NCBI GenBank assembly: GCA_024291935.2 | Contig: CM044309.1 | Coordinates: 95,505,628 to 95,569,627 of the forward strand | Direction: 5' to 3' | Source of the DNA: Okapia johnstoni | Lineage: Eukaryota; Chordata; Mammalia; Artiodactyla; Giraffidae | Length of the DNA stretch: 64,000 bases | In this document: positions 33,616 through 45,689 of the stretch, one piece after another | Layout: every line of letters starts with the position of its first letter | Numbering within the stretch: the first letter of the stretch is position 1 | The notes under the pieces: model-generated | Databases searched by the model: none | What the model was told of the DNA's origin: nothing | The model's input: only the letters and a program-made list of their open reading frames with translations | Program-made: the position numbers and the translations under genes

Positions 33616-36600
33616 TAGCTGTGATGGTGAACCCCTTGCGAAGTGTTGGCTTTGCTTCAGACACGTACCCTAGTTCAAAGAATGCTTGTCTAGAGCAGGA
33701 AGATGAGTGTATGGTCCTGTTTGCTGAAAGAAGAAGACCAAGGCTGCATGAACTGCCAGGGAGAGAAATATAGATGGTAGGCATTGGAGGCAGCTGTGTT
33801 GGGTGGATAGCTGTAGTCTCTCTCTCCTCACTGTTCGGAGGAAGCAGAGTTGATTCCAAGCCCCAGGTGTGTGGCGTGCTGGAGGCTTTGGTATTTGCTT
33901 TCTGCTGAGCTCCTTCTCTTAACTGTACCTTAGAAGTGCCTAGAGAGCTGATGGAGCAGAAACAACTCTGGCCACTCAGATGGCCGTGAGGCTCCACATG
34001 GCTGTTTGAAAGTGTCACAGGTGTTTCTAGGTTCAAGTGTTATCTTTGAAATTTTTAGTAAGCACTCATCAGTGCTTTTATTGGATTGAAGATGATTTTC
34101 TTAGCACCTGTAGTTGAATAACTTAGCAGGAAAGAAGTGCCTAGTATGTTATACACAAGGTAGGTTATGAAGAAAGTCTCTTGAATATTCTTTTATATAC
34201 TCTCACTTTCCTCCTCATTTTCATCATGTATTTGAGTTGGCCATGCCTAAAAATTATATATAAAAAAAATAACAGGATCTTGTGGAGGACAGTGAATGGT
34301 TATCAACATTGAGACATGTAAGATGAGATTTGGACATGGCTCCTTATTTCAAACGCTCTTGCTTTTAAAATAAGATGTCGATTTTGAAAGTCTTAAGGGA
34401 GTATCCACGTGACGAGAAAAAAAAAATCTTGAGATGCTCGGTTTATCTGTAAAAGGAAAACTGGTTTGATCATTGTGATTGACTGTATCATAGTTTAAAG
34501 AGAGTTTTTTAGTCTCTTTACCTCATTTGGCTTCCTTATTGAAATAGCAAGTTCTATTTGACCAGCTTGTAAACTCATTGAATTTTGTCTGAGATTCCTG
34601 AGGTATCTGTCTTTTCACTAACAAAGTTGCAGCTCTAGGAAGACTCGTAAACTCCTTCTCATCTTTAGCAGGACTATCAATCTTAAGAAAACCAGCTATC
34701 ATATGCAACTTGAAAAATAACTCTTTAATGTTGGCTTGTGTATTATCTTGTCATACTTGATAAAATATAAAATGCCTGCTAAAATGTTTTTTAAACCTCA
34801 TGGGATTAATTCTTCTTTAGATGACATTTCCACATGAAGTTGTTTCCCCACATCTCAAACCTCCACCCCATTCCCAGTTTCATAAGAACGATTACCCAAA
34901 TTTCATTAAAAGTATAAAAAATTTAATAAATAAATTTTCATTATTCCCCAGCTCCTAGCACAGTGCCTGGTATGTAGGAGGCATTCAGTAAGAATTTAAT
35001 AAATGAATGAACAAATCTCAGTGTTAAAATTTTTAAGGTCCAAAATGGATGACTAAAGCTGTCTATGGCCTCTGCAAGTCTGACAGAATTTCACTTTTGT
35101 TTCAGTTGAGATACACAAACTAAGGTAGTAGGTTCTAAAATTAGCAGTAGGAAAAAGAGAGACTGGTAAGATCATGATGAAATAATGATTCTTAGGTTCA
35201 TTAGTTACCCATCTTTAAATAAATTATTTCTAGCAATTAGCTCATTTTTTAAAGGCCTTTTTTTTTCTTTGCTTTCTTGCTAGTTCTTTCATTCTGAAAT
35301 TCAGATGCCTTCTTCACATATCACATGTAGTATGTCATTGAATTTTTAGCCTTCTGTCACCTGGAATGCCGTACATCTCTGGAACTAGTCAACTCTTACA
35401 GTAAGAAAGAACCTGATTGGATAGCCAGCTCACCATGTAACTGTCCATCATTTCATCTTCTCAGAGCATCAGGGGTTTTACTTCTAAGCAAAGCAAGCCA
35501 CTTGGTTTAAGTAGTGTTGCAAAACTACTATTGCTAATTTGGTACAGTTGTTGTCTTCCTAGAATAGCCCCAAGATTGACTTGAAACCATAGTCTCTTAA
35601 TCCCAGACAGTGAGTTTCCTTTTATGCCATTGCAGGAGTATTATGTAGTGGTAGGAGGAGGAGGAAAACCTAGTTTTCCTGAGCCCTTTTCTAGCTCTGG
35701 ATGAATTACTTTATACTATAGGGCAAGTCATTTTAATCGATTCTGCTAATTCTTAAACCTACTTTGAAATAAATATTTAAATACCACTTGAGCTTTGATG
35801 GCTTAATGGTTGTTTAATGAATATCAAGTTATTGAATTTAAAATGCAATGTGAAGTCTTATAGTTATGAAGTTGTTATTTAGGTTAATATTTAACATGTA
35901 CAGTAAGTTATTATGATTAGGTCTAATTATAGCTTAGAGAGGAATAGAACTGTGAGCAGTGCTTATGTGTGTATCCTTGTGAAGATTTTAGAATAGGTTG
36001 TGTCCTGTTGTTTTTTTCCATTCAGTAAAGAAAAATTTCCTTGGTCAGTCCCCTCCTCCCCCCAAGGTGATAGTTTTCTCAGTAATAGATGTTAAGATGT
36101 TAGAAATGAAACTTTGCTCTTGGTAATTAGTTCAAATTGACAGTATTTTCCTCCTAGCAGGAAACTAGATTCAAATATCTAAAAGTAACTGGAAAAGGGT
36201 AAATATTTACTTTGCTATTTTTAAACATATCTGTTATCTTGTAGGTAATTAAGAAGCACTGCTTGTAAGAGACTTTGTCATCCATTCAAAAAAAGGTTAA
36301 TGAAATGCCAGAGGAAACTCACTTGAATAACTCGAGGACATCCATCCTTGCATATGCCACTCTCTTCCTTGAGTGGGCAAGTAAGGGATGGTTAAAATCA
36401 AAGACCTAATTTCTATTTCATTGTCATTCCTGATCCTCTGTAGCTTATCTTATGAAACCTTCACTTCGTTTCAGGTTAACATATAAAGTAATGAGGAATC
36501 CCTTTTTACCTTGGACCACTGACTCATAAAATCAGTCAAGCACCAGACCCAAGTTGAAAACAATTTAATTAGTTATGCCTAAAGAGAGAGAGAGCTCATG

Positions 36601-37818
36601 AAGATTCAGATTGCTTAAAAATAAGTAACGTGAAGCTTTATTAAGATATTTTACTTTTATTTCTTCTTGTTTATTTTGGTCCACTCTTTGGTCTGTTAAG
36701 AGGAAGGGAGCCATGGAGAGTAGACAGATCAACAGAAAATTTTTCAGAAGGTTATCATGGCCAGGTTCATCACTTTAGGTTAATTTTAACTGTATGTAAC
36801 AGGACCAAAAAAATAATAATAATAGCAACAATGGCTTATCCAACATGGAGATTTCTTTCTTTTTCAAATAACAGAAGTCTGAAGAAACATGGTCCAGAAT
36901 GACAGGGCAGAATGACAAGAACCCAGGCTTCTCATGGCTTTCTGCTCTGTTATCCTCAGCAGGTAGTTTTCACTTTATGGTTCTCAGTGGCTGCTGGAGC
37001 TCTAGCCATCATGTCTGCATCCCAGACAGGAGGAAGGGCCAAAGGGTATATGTCTCACCATCGATCCTGCACTGCCTTGCACTCGCATCTCATTGGTCAG
37101 GACTTACACACTCCTATGTGGACAGGAAGGTGAGTGGAATCTTAATTGGGCACAGTGCAGGAAAGGGGGTCATTGAATATTGGGAGTTACACATCAGCCT
37201 CTGCCTTTTAGATTTTTGCCTTGATGCCTTTCCTTTTCTTTTTTTTCTTCTACCCAGAACTTACTAAAATAGTCATGCCTTGGGCCCCAGTTCCTAGACA
37301 TTTCCTTGTTTGGGTTCTTCTGTAGTTAAGAGAGTAGGAACTTCTTGCCCCAGCTTTTCTCTCTTCATCCTGGAGCTAAAACCTTAAAGTGGCTCTGTAT
37401 AAGAGGCTCTTTATTAGAGGTGGAAGTACTTTTTCAGTAAGCATGAAACATTGTAGGCACTTAAGACATTGTTGTTAGAAGGCACTCTCACATTCTTTTT
37501 TGGTTTGCCTACTTTTCAGATTTTGCCCTTGACTTGATACACACAATGGGGATAGTTGTCCAGTTTTTTAAACTATTTCTTTTGCCAGAGAGGCTTAGTG
37601 GTTGGTTTTTTTTTTTTTTAAACATACTTACTATTCCCCACCATCACCCCAATATCATTATTATACAGAGTTTTACTATAGGGAAACATAGAAAATGACA
37701 GAAATGAATATCAGTGTTAATTCCAGAGGTTATATAATTGTTATGTAACCATTATTAACATTTTCCTATTATGCAGGCATGCCATGTACATGGAGAATGT
37801 ATATAAAGTGAGACTAAA
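33616..37818. other. Long intronic stretch, mostly single-copy
   Basis: Over 4 kb without young repeats. A worn MIR/L2 tail lies at about 34945-35015 ('cacagtgcctggtatgtagg'), and an old unassigned repeat at about 36815-37170. A short GA run (36584-36595) and a T run near 37606-37619 are also present. Short frames, such as 33602-34036 on the reverse strand, show no domain. Confidence 0.5.
36815..37170. repeat. Old interspersed repeat, family not assigned
   Basis: 'agtggctgctggagctctagccatcat' order and the following 'cattggtcaggacttaca' fit a worn mammalian repeat I recognise but cannot name. The forward frame 36899-37267 lies in it. Confidence 0.4.
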
Positions 37819-37826
37819 CTGTATAT

Positions 37827-38040
37827 GTGCTTGGTTGCTAAGTCGTGTCTGACCCTTTGCAACCCCATGGACTGTATAGCCTGTCAGGCTCCTCTGTCCA
37901 TGGGTCTTCCCAGCAAGAATACTGGAATGGGTTGCCATTTCATCCTCCAGGGGATATTTCTGACCCAGGAATTGAACTCGAGTCTCCTGCAACTCTTGCC
38001 TTGGTGGGAGGATTGTTGACCACTGAGCCACCCGAGAAGC
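37827..38040 (-). mobile_element. Bov-tA SINE (first of a same-site pair)
   Basis: Reverse-complement Bov-tA ending 'gagccacccgagaagcc'. Flanks 'ctaaactgtatatg' occur at 37813-37826 and 38042-38055. Confidence 0.93.
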
Positions 38041-38055
38041 CCTAAACTGTATATG

Positions 38056-38268
38056 AAAGTGAAAGTGTTATTCTCTCAGTCATGTCCCATTCTTTGTGAC
38101 TCCATGAACTGTAGCCTTCCTGGTTCTTCTGTCCATGGGATTCTTCTGGCAAGAATACTGGAGTGGGTTGCCATTCCCTTCTCCAGGGGATCTTCCCATC
38201 CCAGGGAGCAAACCTGGGTCTCCTGCATTACAGGCAGATTCTTTACCGTCTGAGCCACCAGGGAAGCT
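38056..38268 (-). mobile_element. Bov-tA SINE (second of a same-site pair)
   Basis: Reverse-complement Bov-tA starting 'gaaagtgaaagtgttattc' and ending 'gagccaccagggaagc'. It is followed by a third copy of the target, 'aaactgtatgtaaaa', so it inserted in the duplicate left by its neighbour. Confidence 0.93.
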
Positions 38269-38282
38269 CAAACTGTATGTAA

Positions 38283-39990
38283 AACTTAAAATTTTACCTT
38301 ATATTGTGAGCATTTTCTTTCATTATTAATCTTCTTTGAAAATAAAATTGTCATGACTGAATGCAATTCTGTTGTTACCAATTAACCATTATTTATTTGA
38401 CCATTTTCTACTTGCTAGACATCTGGTTGTTTTGAGTGTCATTTTTTTGAGGCTATCTTTATACTTAAATTTGTCTGTTTTATACATCATTCATTATTTG
38501 AGGTTCCTGGAAGTGGGATTAAAAATTTTTTTTTTAGGTTGTTGATATGTATTGCTAATTATAGCCAGGAAAGTTTGCACCATTAGCAGTTAATGAAGAT
38601 CAGTGTGCATCATTGAATATCAGAGTTTTTTTCAGTCTTTGCTAATTTAGATGATCTAAAAATTGGTACTTTTTCTAATTTGCATCACTTTGAAGGCTAC
38701 TAGAATAAATTCAATAACTGTTTCATATTGTGAATTTTATGAGTTATTTGTTCAGTTTTTTTGGTAGAGGGTTTTTTTTTCCTCCAAAGCTCCTGTAATA
38801 AAAATGAAATCCTAGTGTCCTTTATTCTTGTTTTTTTTTTTGTAGGATGTTTATAATAATCTCTAGGTTTCATGAAGGTTTAATCACTTTATAAACTTCT
38901 GTTCTATTTTTCTCTAGTTAACATAAATAGGCATTACCTGTTTCTGAAATTGAATAATTATGATTAAATTACTTTTCTTCATCAAGTTGGATATTGGATT
39001 TAAATGTTACATTCAGTATTGCATTGTGATCAGTCAGTAATCTCATGAAAATCTTGGTAAAACCATATTGTGTGTTAGCAATTATAATTGTACAGTATTT
39101 AAGTTCAAGTCGTGGATAGTTCCTTGTTGGTACGTCACTGTTGACAAATTTCCTGTGCATTGCCTAAAACTGAGCTGACAAACTAAGTTCATCACTACTT
39201 GATTTTAAAGACTAAGAATGAATGGACACGTTTACGAAAATGGCATTATTTTTCTATGTAATCTATAACGAACCCTGAAGTGCTGTATTTAGGGCAGTTA
39301 GAGTTTCTGTTCCGTTTCCTATTCTCTCTTTTTGTAAGAGTTAGGTTTCAGCAACTCGAGAGCCTGTTGAAGCTTAGAATCTGAGTATGAACACAGGAGA
39401 ATAAATGCTAGAGATTCACAGATAACTTCAAGACCAGGAGAGAAGCAAATGTGATAGTTTGAATGTCATTTCATTTCCTCTGCTGAAAATCTGTGCAAAT
39501 GTTGACGTCAGTGTAATGGTTAGGAAGAAAGGAGCCGGAGATAAGAGGAGGCGAGCTGGGTTTAATTCTCTCTATGTATAGGCAGCGATTGATGGGGGAA
39601 TCAAAAATGTTTTCTGTTGCCAACTTGACACCTGAGGACTCTATAAATAGTTGTCTTTATCAGAAGGTTGAGGTGGCAGTTGCTGAAAGCACAGAACAAG
39701 ATGACTTTAAGAGAATCTGTTAGCATCAGAGAAGCAGCCTCAAGCCAACTTCACAGAGGTTCAGGGAATTCTGAAATTGTTCTTGCCCTCTCTCCAGTCT
39801 GCTCTCTTCTTGACTCAGTTGGGAAGATAACAATCTGAGCAGGTTGTACACAGTTTGAGTACAATCGATGTCAGAGGAGTTTCATGCTAATAAGTGGAGG
39901 CTAGACAGGGAAGGAAGAAGGGACATGTATGAACTAAGTTATAAACACCATTTACAGTCTATCTAGTCTTTTCAATTGTCACAATGAAAT
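38283..39990. other. Intronic sequence, partly old L1-like
   Basis: 38380-38760 resembles heavily worn antisense L1 ('ggaagtgggattaaaaa', 'taatttgcatcactttg'). The rest, 38780-39990, is single-copy-looking sequence without exon signals. Confidence 0.45.
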
Positions 39991-40315
39991 AGAATTTCAT
40001 TTCTCCCAATTATAAACATCATGTATTCACTATTAAGAATTTGAATACATGGAAATATGTTAAAACTAAAGATTATCTGCAGTCCCACCACCCTGAGATA
40101 ACCATGATTGTCCTTTCATGCAACCCCTATCCTCCTCTCTCCCACACTCATAATTTTAGACAAATGAGGCATTTTAGCTACCACTTTTTTTTCTCCCTTC
40201 ACATCAACCCTTGTTCCTCCGAGCCAATCCTGTCTACACACACACAATCCACTTTAATAATCCAGGAGTTTCCTTCATATTTCCTCCCTACTCATATAAT
40301 CCTGCATTGACATTA

Positions 40316-40540
40316 GATATGTAGTCTACCCTTAGTATCTTTGGGGAATTGGTTCCAGAACTCCTGCAGTTACCAAAATCCATCAATGCTGAAGTCTGCA
40401 TAGTAAAATGACCACAGTATAGTGACCCTCGGTATCCATGGGTTCTACACCCACAGATCCAACCAACCTTGATACAAAGACGTATACTGAAAGAGGATTC
40501 TGTCCTTGCTTTGTGAAAATGGAATTGTATTACATCTATT
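40316..40540 (+). mobile_element. MER2-like DNA transposon fossil (Tigger group)
   Basis: 'ggggaattggttccagaact' with 'taccaaaatccatcaatgctg', then 'ctcggtatccatgggttc' and 'acccacagatccaaccaacc'. These are the two terminal regions of MER2 brought close by an internal deletion. No transposase. Confidence 0.7.
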
Positions 40541-40819
40541 AATACTTGTATATTGTACATACTTCTTGGCTTCCTGTTTACGTCACTCTTGAGAATCTTT
40601 CAAAATCATCTGGTATAAAACAGCTTCATTCTTTTTAACAGCTGCATAATATTCCATGGTACAGATCTACTCATTCTTCTGTTGATTGATGTCCAACTTG
40701 TTTCTAGTTATTGGCCTTTGTTAATTATACTTCACTAAACCTCCATGTATGTAATGTCATTCATTTGTTCATTATTTCTATAAAATTCTGTGGTTTCTAT
40801 CACATACCTTTCACTTGTC

Positions 40820-40931
40820 CCCCAAAACATCTTTGATGACATTGTCTTCCTGATTCTCTTAATCTCACATGCAAGGACGAAAATTAAATCTTTTTAAAAG
40901 AAACAATTTAGGGAAAGGAGGTGTTCTATCC
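40820..40931 (+). repeat. Diverged direct repeat, copy 1
   Basis: Shares 'attgtcttcct.attc.tcttaat' and 'ttaaatcttt' with 42462-42570 in the same order. Old and interrupted by a Bov-tA at its right end. Confidence 0.45.
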
Positions 40932-41155
40932 CAGTGCATGCATGCTAAGTCGCTTCAGTCGTGTCTGACTCTTTGCGACCTCATGGACTGTAATGAGGCC
41001 TGCCAGGCTCTTCTGTCTGTGGGATTTCCCAGGCAAGAATACTGGAGTGGGTTGCCATTTCCTCCTCCAGGGGGTCTTGCTGACCCAAGGATCAAACCTG
41101 CATATCCTGCATTGGCAGGTGGATTCTTTATCACTGAGCCACCTGGGAATCCTCT
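40932..41155 (-). mobile_element. Bov-tA SINE
   Basis: Reverse-complement Bov-tA, 'gcatgcatgctaagtcgc' tail to 'gagccacctgggaatcc' head. It carries a small duplicated insertion 'aatgaggcc' near 40993. Confidence 0.93.
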
Positions 41156-41883
41156 GTCCCAATATCAAAACCCAGTTCACAGAAGTGGAACTGATTTAAT
41201 AGAAGTTGCTGAAGTGCTGTCTGAAAAGTCGGAAACAGTACTCATTTCCATTATTGATGTATGAGAATACCATTTCTCCAAATCTGTGACGACCATTAGA
41301 TACAAAGTTTACAAGCAGTATTTGCCAGCCTAATGGATACAAAGTAAGATCTTTGCTATGTTAAGTTGCATTTCTCTGACATTAGTGATTTTTGTGCCCT
41401 TTTTATGTATCTGTTTATCACTTAGACTTACTCTTCTGCAAATTGAAATAAGTTTTATTGGTTTTTCTGTTGCATATTTATTCTTGGCAATTTCTAGATG
41501 CTCTTTGTGTATTATAGAGATAGTTTTTACTTACATTTACTGAATCTCTTGACTTTGTTTATATTATATGTATCCGTGCAAGAGCTTAAATTTTTTATTT
41601 AGACAAGCCTCCTTTTTCTGTGTTTTCACTCTTGGCTGAGAAAGTGACTCCTGGATTGTATATGCATTTTCTTAGATATTCTAGGAAGATTTTTTAATTT
41701 TAAGTCTTTAGTCTGTCTGAAATTAATTTTTGCATATGACATAAGATTTTTATTTTCTTCCAGACTGTTGTTGTGCCAGTCCATTTATTCAAAAGTAGGC
41801 TTACTAAATTGAACTATCTTTGTCAAATTTGTTTTGTTCTTTAACAGTAGAAAATCCGCACTTCACCCATACTTGTCTTTCAG

Positions 41884-42081
41884 GGACTGCCTTGGGATGT
41901 AATGTAAAAACATATATGGTTACTGAAATTGGAAAACAATCCCTTTATTCCCCGAAGAAAAGGAGTTTGGCTAGATCTGCTCCTAACCTTGCTTTACTCT
42001 TCCTTTCCAATAGCTGTGGGAGGCCCGAGATTTGTTTTTCTAAAGAAAATTTTAATTCATCTGAAAGTCAGTGCTACCCTG
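41884..42081 (+). other. Candidate cassette exon in GAREM1 intron 1 (prediction)
   Basis: A pyrimidine-rich acceptor ('acttgtctttcag') precedes 198 bases that end at a strong donor ('CCTG|gtgagt', 42082-42087). Spliced after exon 1 (phase 1), the 66 added codons have no stop and return phase 1, so the frame into the next exon would be kept. The encoded segment includes 'SPKKRSLARSAP' and shows no known domain. There is no protein similarity to support it; it could be chance. Confidence 0.25.
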
Positions 42082-42199
42082 GTGAGTCTGGGAAATGATA
42101 GTAACTTGTTAAATGCCTTCTGAAAGCACAGACCAGATGCTTTGGCAATAAGTTTTCTCCAGGGAAGAATTTGTTTTAAAATGATACTTTACTAAGCTG

Positions 42200-43093
42200 C
42201 TCTGTGTGTGTGTGTGTGTAAAAGAGAGTTTGCACCTTTCAGAATTTCAGAATTTGCAAGTTGAGCTCAGCTTGTTTTTTTAAACTACTTAATTGAAAGT
42301 GTATTGATTTACCTCATTATTTTGGGGATGAGGAGCATACTTCATACATTATTCTTAACGTGTATGTGTGTTTGTTGCTTAAAAATCCCATATTGACCCA
42401 CATCTGTTCAGTTTTAAAAGCTTAAATTTCTCTTCCAGTTTCCATACCTCCCCACAAATTGTGGATGGCATTGTCTTCCTCATTCCTCTTAATTTTACGT
42501 ACAAGCAGCAAACTTAAATCTTTGTATGAAAAACACAGGGAAATGTGGATGTGATATCTCAGTGTCCCAAACGGCATGAAAAAATGAGAAATAAGTGCAA
42601 GAAGAGAATTCATACAGAGATCATTCTTTCAGACTTTTTCTACTGTACGTTATGACCTTTGTGCAGAATTACAGTAAAATCTCAATCCTGCATTCCAGAA
42701 AGTCCTCCAGACTTTACGAGCCTGGAGCCAGGTGTGTTTAAAAGTTTCATCACTTCTCTTTTTAGATGTCTTTCTAAGCCGCCCAAGAGCAGGGATCCTG
42801 TCTTCTCTTTTCACAGTAACATTTCACAGGGTCTACTGGGGCCACCAGGTGTGACCCTGTCGCACAGCCCTCTGGATACTCAGGCTTGTCCCTATTTGCA
42901 AGCTCCACCCCCAGACACACACAGGTGTACACACTGTATTCTTCTGACCTTTTAGCAAGTTCTGGACTTGGAAAGAAGTGACAATAATTCCAGCAGCCAC
43001 ATCTTTCTGCTTCAGCTCAAGAGTTTTAGAGTCTTTCCCAGTCTTCTGACTTCTCAAACTCTCTCAAGCCTTAAAGAGACCTAATACACATTT
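42200..43093. other. Intronic sequence with short TG run and a direct repeat
   Basis: A (TG)8 run lies at about 42203-42219. Copy 2 of the direct repeat with 40820-40931 lies at about 42462-42570. The open frames at 42659-42955 and on the opposite strand lack recognisable domains. Confidence 0.45.
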
Positions 43094-43298
43094 GTACTCA
43101 GTCGCTCTAGTGTCTGACTCTTTGCGACCCCATAGACTGTAGCCCCCCCATGCTCCTCTGTCCATTGACATTTCCCAGGCAAGAATACTGGAGGGGGTTG
43201 CCATTTCTTCCTCCAGGGGATCTTCCCAACCGAGGGATCGAACTCACAAATCCTGTGTCTCCTACATTGCACGTGGATTCTTTACTGCTGAGCCAGTG
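43094..43298 (-). mobile_element. Bov-tA SINE
   Basis: Reverse-complement Bov-tA from 'actcagtcgctctagtgtc' to a truncated head 'actgctgagcca'. Confidence 0.92.
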
Positions 43299-44077
43299 TC
43301 TTAATTTTGGACTTAGTGAATTGTAATTACATATATTAACCTCATGAAAAGAAGGTGAAAAATATTCTGAGGCTGAATGAAGCCAACTCAGCGTTAAAAT
43401 AGTGTTGTTAGACCATTGATATTTGGATGTACTGTTTGTTTAATCAGAAGATCTTTCATTTGTGAGAACGTACATCAAAGTAGAAATGAACACATTTCAC
43501 TGATTCTAAGGTACATGTTTCAATATCTCTGAAATTGGGATGCATCTGATAATTAATGACATCTCATAGTTTAATCAGCAGCATTTATTCTTCTTGGTTG
43601 TTGTAAAATAATGATTATATTACAAGTGAGGGCATCCTAAACTATATGAACTATGATAGTTTCATGGAGTATCTTCGCATCAGACCATTTCAAGTGCAGA
43701 GCATACATGTAAAACAGGGACTCTTAGTGGATGTCACACTACAGGGTAGAAGATAATCCAGACTGAAATTCAAGAAATATTCTGTGCGATCCATCTCTAA
43801 CTGAGAAAATATCAGGGTTACATTTAACACTTAACAGATAAGGCAAGGTTCCCTGTTGTATGCAATCACAACATAATTTTCCATCATACCACATTTTCCA
43901 ACTTTAAAATATTTGGCTTGTTATGACCTCCATAAGGCAGAGACTGTGTCTTTCATGTTCGCCATTGTGTTTCTAGCACCCAACGTGGTTTCCAAACTGT
44001 GTCACCTTGGCAACAGGAGGGCGTTCAGTAGAACTTGGTTTAAGCACTCTTCTCTGGCACAATATACAGTGCTCACA
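43299..44077. other. Intronic sequence without recognised feature
   Basis: Nothing convincing apart from a compound CA/CT microsatellite immediately downstream (44078-44099). Confidence 0.45.
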
Positions 44078-44099
44078 TACACACACACTCTCTCTCTCT
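44078..44099 (+). repeat. Compound (AC)n(TC)n microsatellite
   Basis: Short AC run followed directly by a TC run, at the border of the MLT1-type LTR. Confidence 0.85.
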
Positions 44100-44102
44100 T
44101 AC

Positions 44103-44516
44103 AGTGTAGTGAGTTGAATGGCAGCTTCCAAAAAGTTATGTCCAAAGACATGTCCATGTCCAGATCACATGTGTGTTAGCTTCTTTGCAAAAGGAATTTT
44201 TGCAGATGAATTTTGAGATGAAATCAACCTGGATTATACAGGTCCACTGACCTGTGTCATTCTAAGAGGAAGGCAGAGGGAGTTTGAGACAGACTCAAGA
44301 GGAGGGAAAGGCTAGAGCAACAGAGCCACAAGCCAGGGTTTACCTGAAGCTGCCAGAAGCTGGAAGAGGCGAGGGAGCACAGTCTCTCTAGTGCCTTCCA
44401 AGAAAACAGTCTTGATTTTGGACTTTTGGCCTTCAAAACCGTGAGCATAAATTTCTGTTATTTTAAGGCACTCAATGTGTGGAAATTTATTATGGCAGCC
44501 AGAAGAAACTGCTACA
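44103..44516 (+). mobile_element. MaLR/MLT1-type LTR (sense)
   Basis: Follows the MLT1 order: 'gagttgaatggcagc', 'cagatgaattttgagatg', 'gctgccagaagctgg', 'gattttggacttttggcc', 'gagcataaatttctgtt' and 'ttatggcagccagaagaaa'. Old solo LTR with no internal coding sequence. Confidence 0.8.
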
Positions 44517-45387
44517 CATGCACAGAAGCACACACACGTGTGAAAGTTTTGCTGGCCTATAATTAAAGTGTCAGATAATTTTTTTTAACATTAGAAGCTA
44601 TAAATTTATAACCTCCTTTTCTGGATTTTCCCAGTGTGGACTTTACCCTAACATCCATCAATAGGCTGATGGATAAGCGGGATTATGGAATGTGGTTTTC
44701 ACTCCGTGTTTGCTGCACAGCTATGGTTCACATGCTCACTGTCTTATCAGCATAATGTCAAGTGCTGGGAACACAAAGGTGAATAAGTGCAGTCCTGATG
44801 CTCAGGGAATTCCGAGGCCCACTGAGTGGGTAGATGCTTAGAATTAACTATTGTCATTGCCAGGAGCTCTGGAGGCAGGTTTCACAGAAAGTGTTCTTGA
44901 ACGACTGAGCCAGCCCCAGACAGTGGGTAGGATTTCAGCGGGTTTAGAGGAGGGAGGCTGCTATTCCGGCCCGAGGTTAGGAACGTCCTGAACAGAGGCG
45001 TGGAAGGGGTGGGAGGATCTTGAAGAGCTGTCACGTGTTTATCCTGTGGCTTGGCTGATGGCCCTCAGCCTTTCCCCTGCCTTCTAGGACACAGATACCA
45101 GTGGTGAGATAACAGACACCGCTGCAGCGGCATCTGCTCAGGTCCCACATCTTGGTGCACTTCAGTGTGAAATAGTAAATAACGAACTGCAGCGACATGT
45201 TGCAGCCCACGTCTCGCAGTTCTCAGACCAACAAGTTTTTTTTTTCCCCCTAATAATGTGTGAGCCGCAAATATTGGGAGCCACCTCTGGAGAGGCTCCC
45301 AAGAAGGGAGAATCTTGGGCCATGTGCACTTCCTTGCCCAGCTAATGATAAACTCCATCTCTTTCTGTCTCAAAAAAACCTGTTAGA
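44517..45387. other. Intronic sequence with old repeat traces
   Basis: 'catccatcaataggctgatgg' at 44651 is a scrap of sense L1. 44740-44890 has the 'aacacaaaggtgaataagtg' pattern of an ancient repeat also seen at 21,955. The reverse frame 45065-45373 has no recognised domain. Confidence 0.45.
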
Positions 45388-45675
45388 GAACAAGCTTGTG
45401 GTTGCTGTGAGAAGGACGAGGGAAGGGATAGTTAGGGAGTTTGGGATAGACTTGTGCACACTGCTATATTTAAAATGGGTAACCAACAAGGACCTACTGG
45501 ATAGCACAGGGAACTCTACTCAGTGTTACGTGGCAGCCTGGATGGGAGGGGAGTTTGGAGGAGAATGGATACATATGCATGTATGGCTGAGTCCCTTTGC
45601 TGTCCACCTGAAACTGTCCCAACATTGTTAATCGGCTCTACTCCAATACAAGATAAAAAGTTAAAAGAGAAAAAG
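45388..45675 (+). mobile_element. L1 3' end (sense)
   Basis: Sense L1 3' end: 'aaggacctactggatagcac', 'gggaactctactcagtgtta', 'ctccaatacaagataaaa'. Target duplicates 'aaaacctgttag' (near 45376) and 'aaaacttgttag' (45677) differ at one base. Confidence 0.9.
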
Positions 45676-45689
45676 AAAACTTGTTAGGG

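Larger units (their letters stand above)
39990..41830 (-). mobile_element. Worn L1 (antisense) with later insertions
   Basis: Antisense L1-like stretches at about 39990-40310, 40570-40790 ('gctgcataatattccatgg') and 41260-41830 ('gcatttctctgacattagtg'). They are separated by the MER2-like piece and a Bov-tA. Boundaries are approximate. Confidence 0.6.

Noticed and set aside
36963..37129. Second candidate cassette exon (acceptor 'gttatcctcag', donor 'gtgagt' at 37130)
   Set aside because: Its length is not a multiple of three from either possible acceptor, and it lies in an old interspersed repeat, so it would break the GAREM1 frame.
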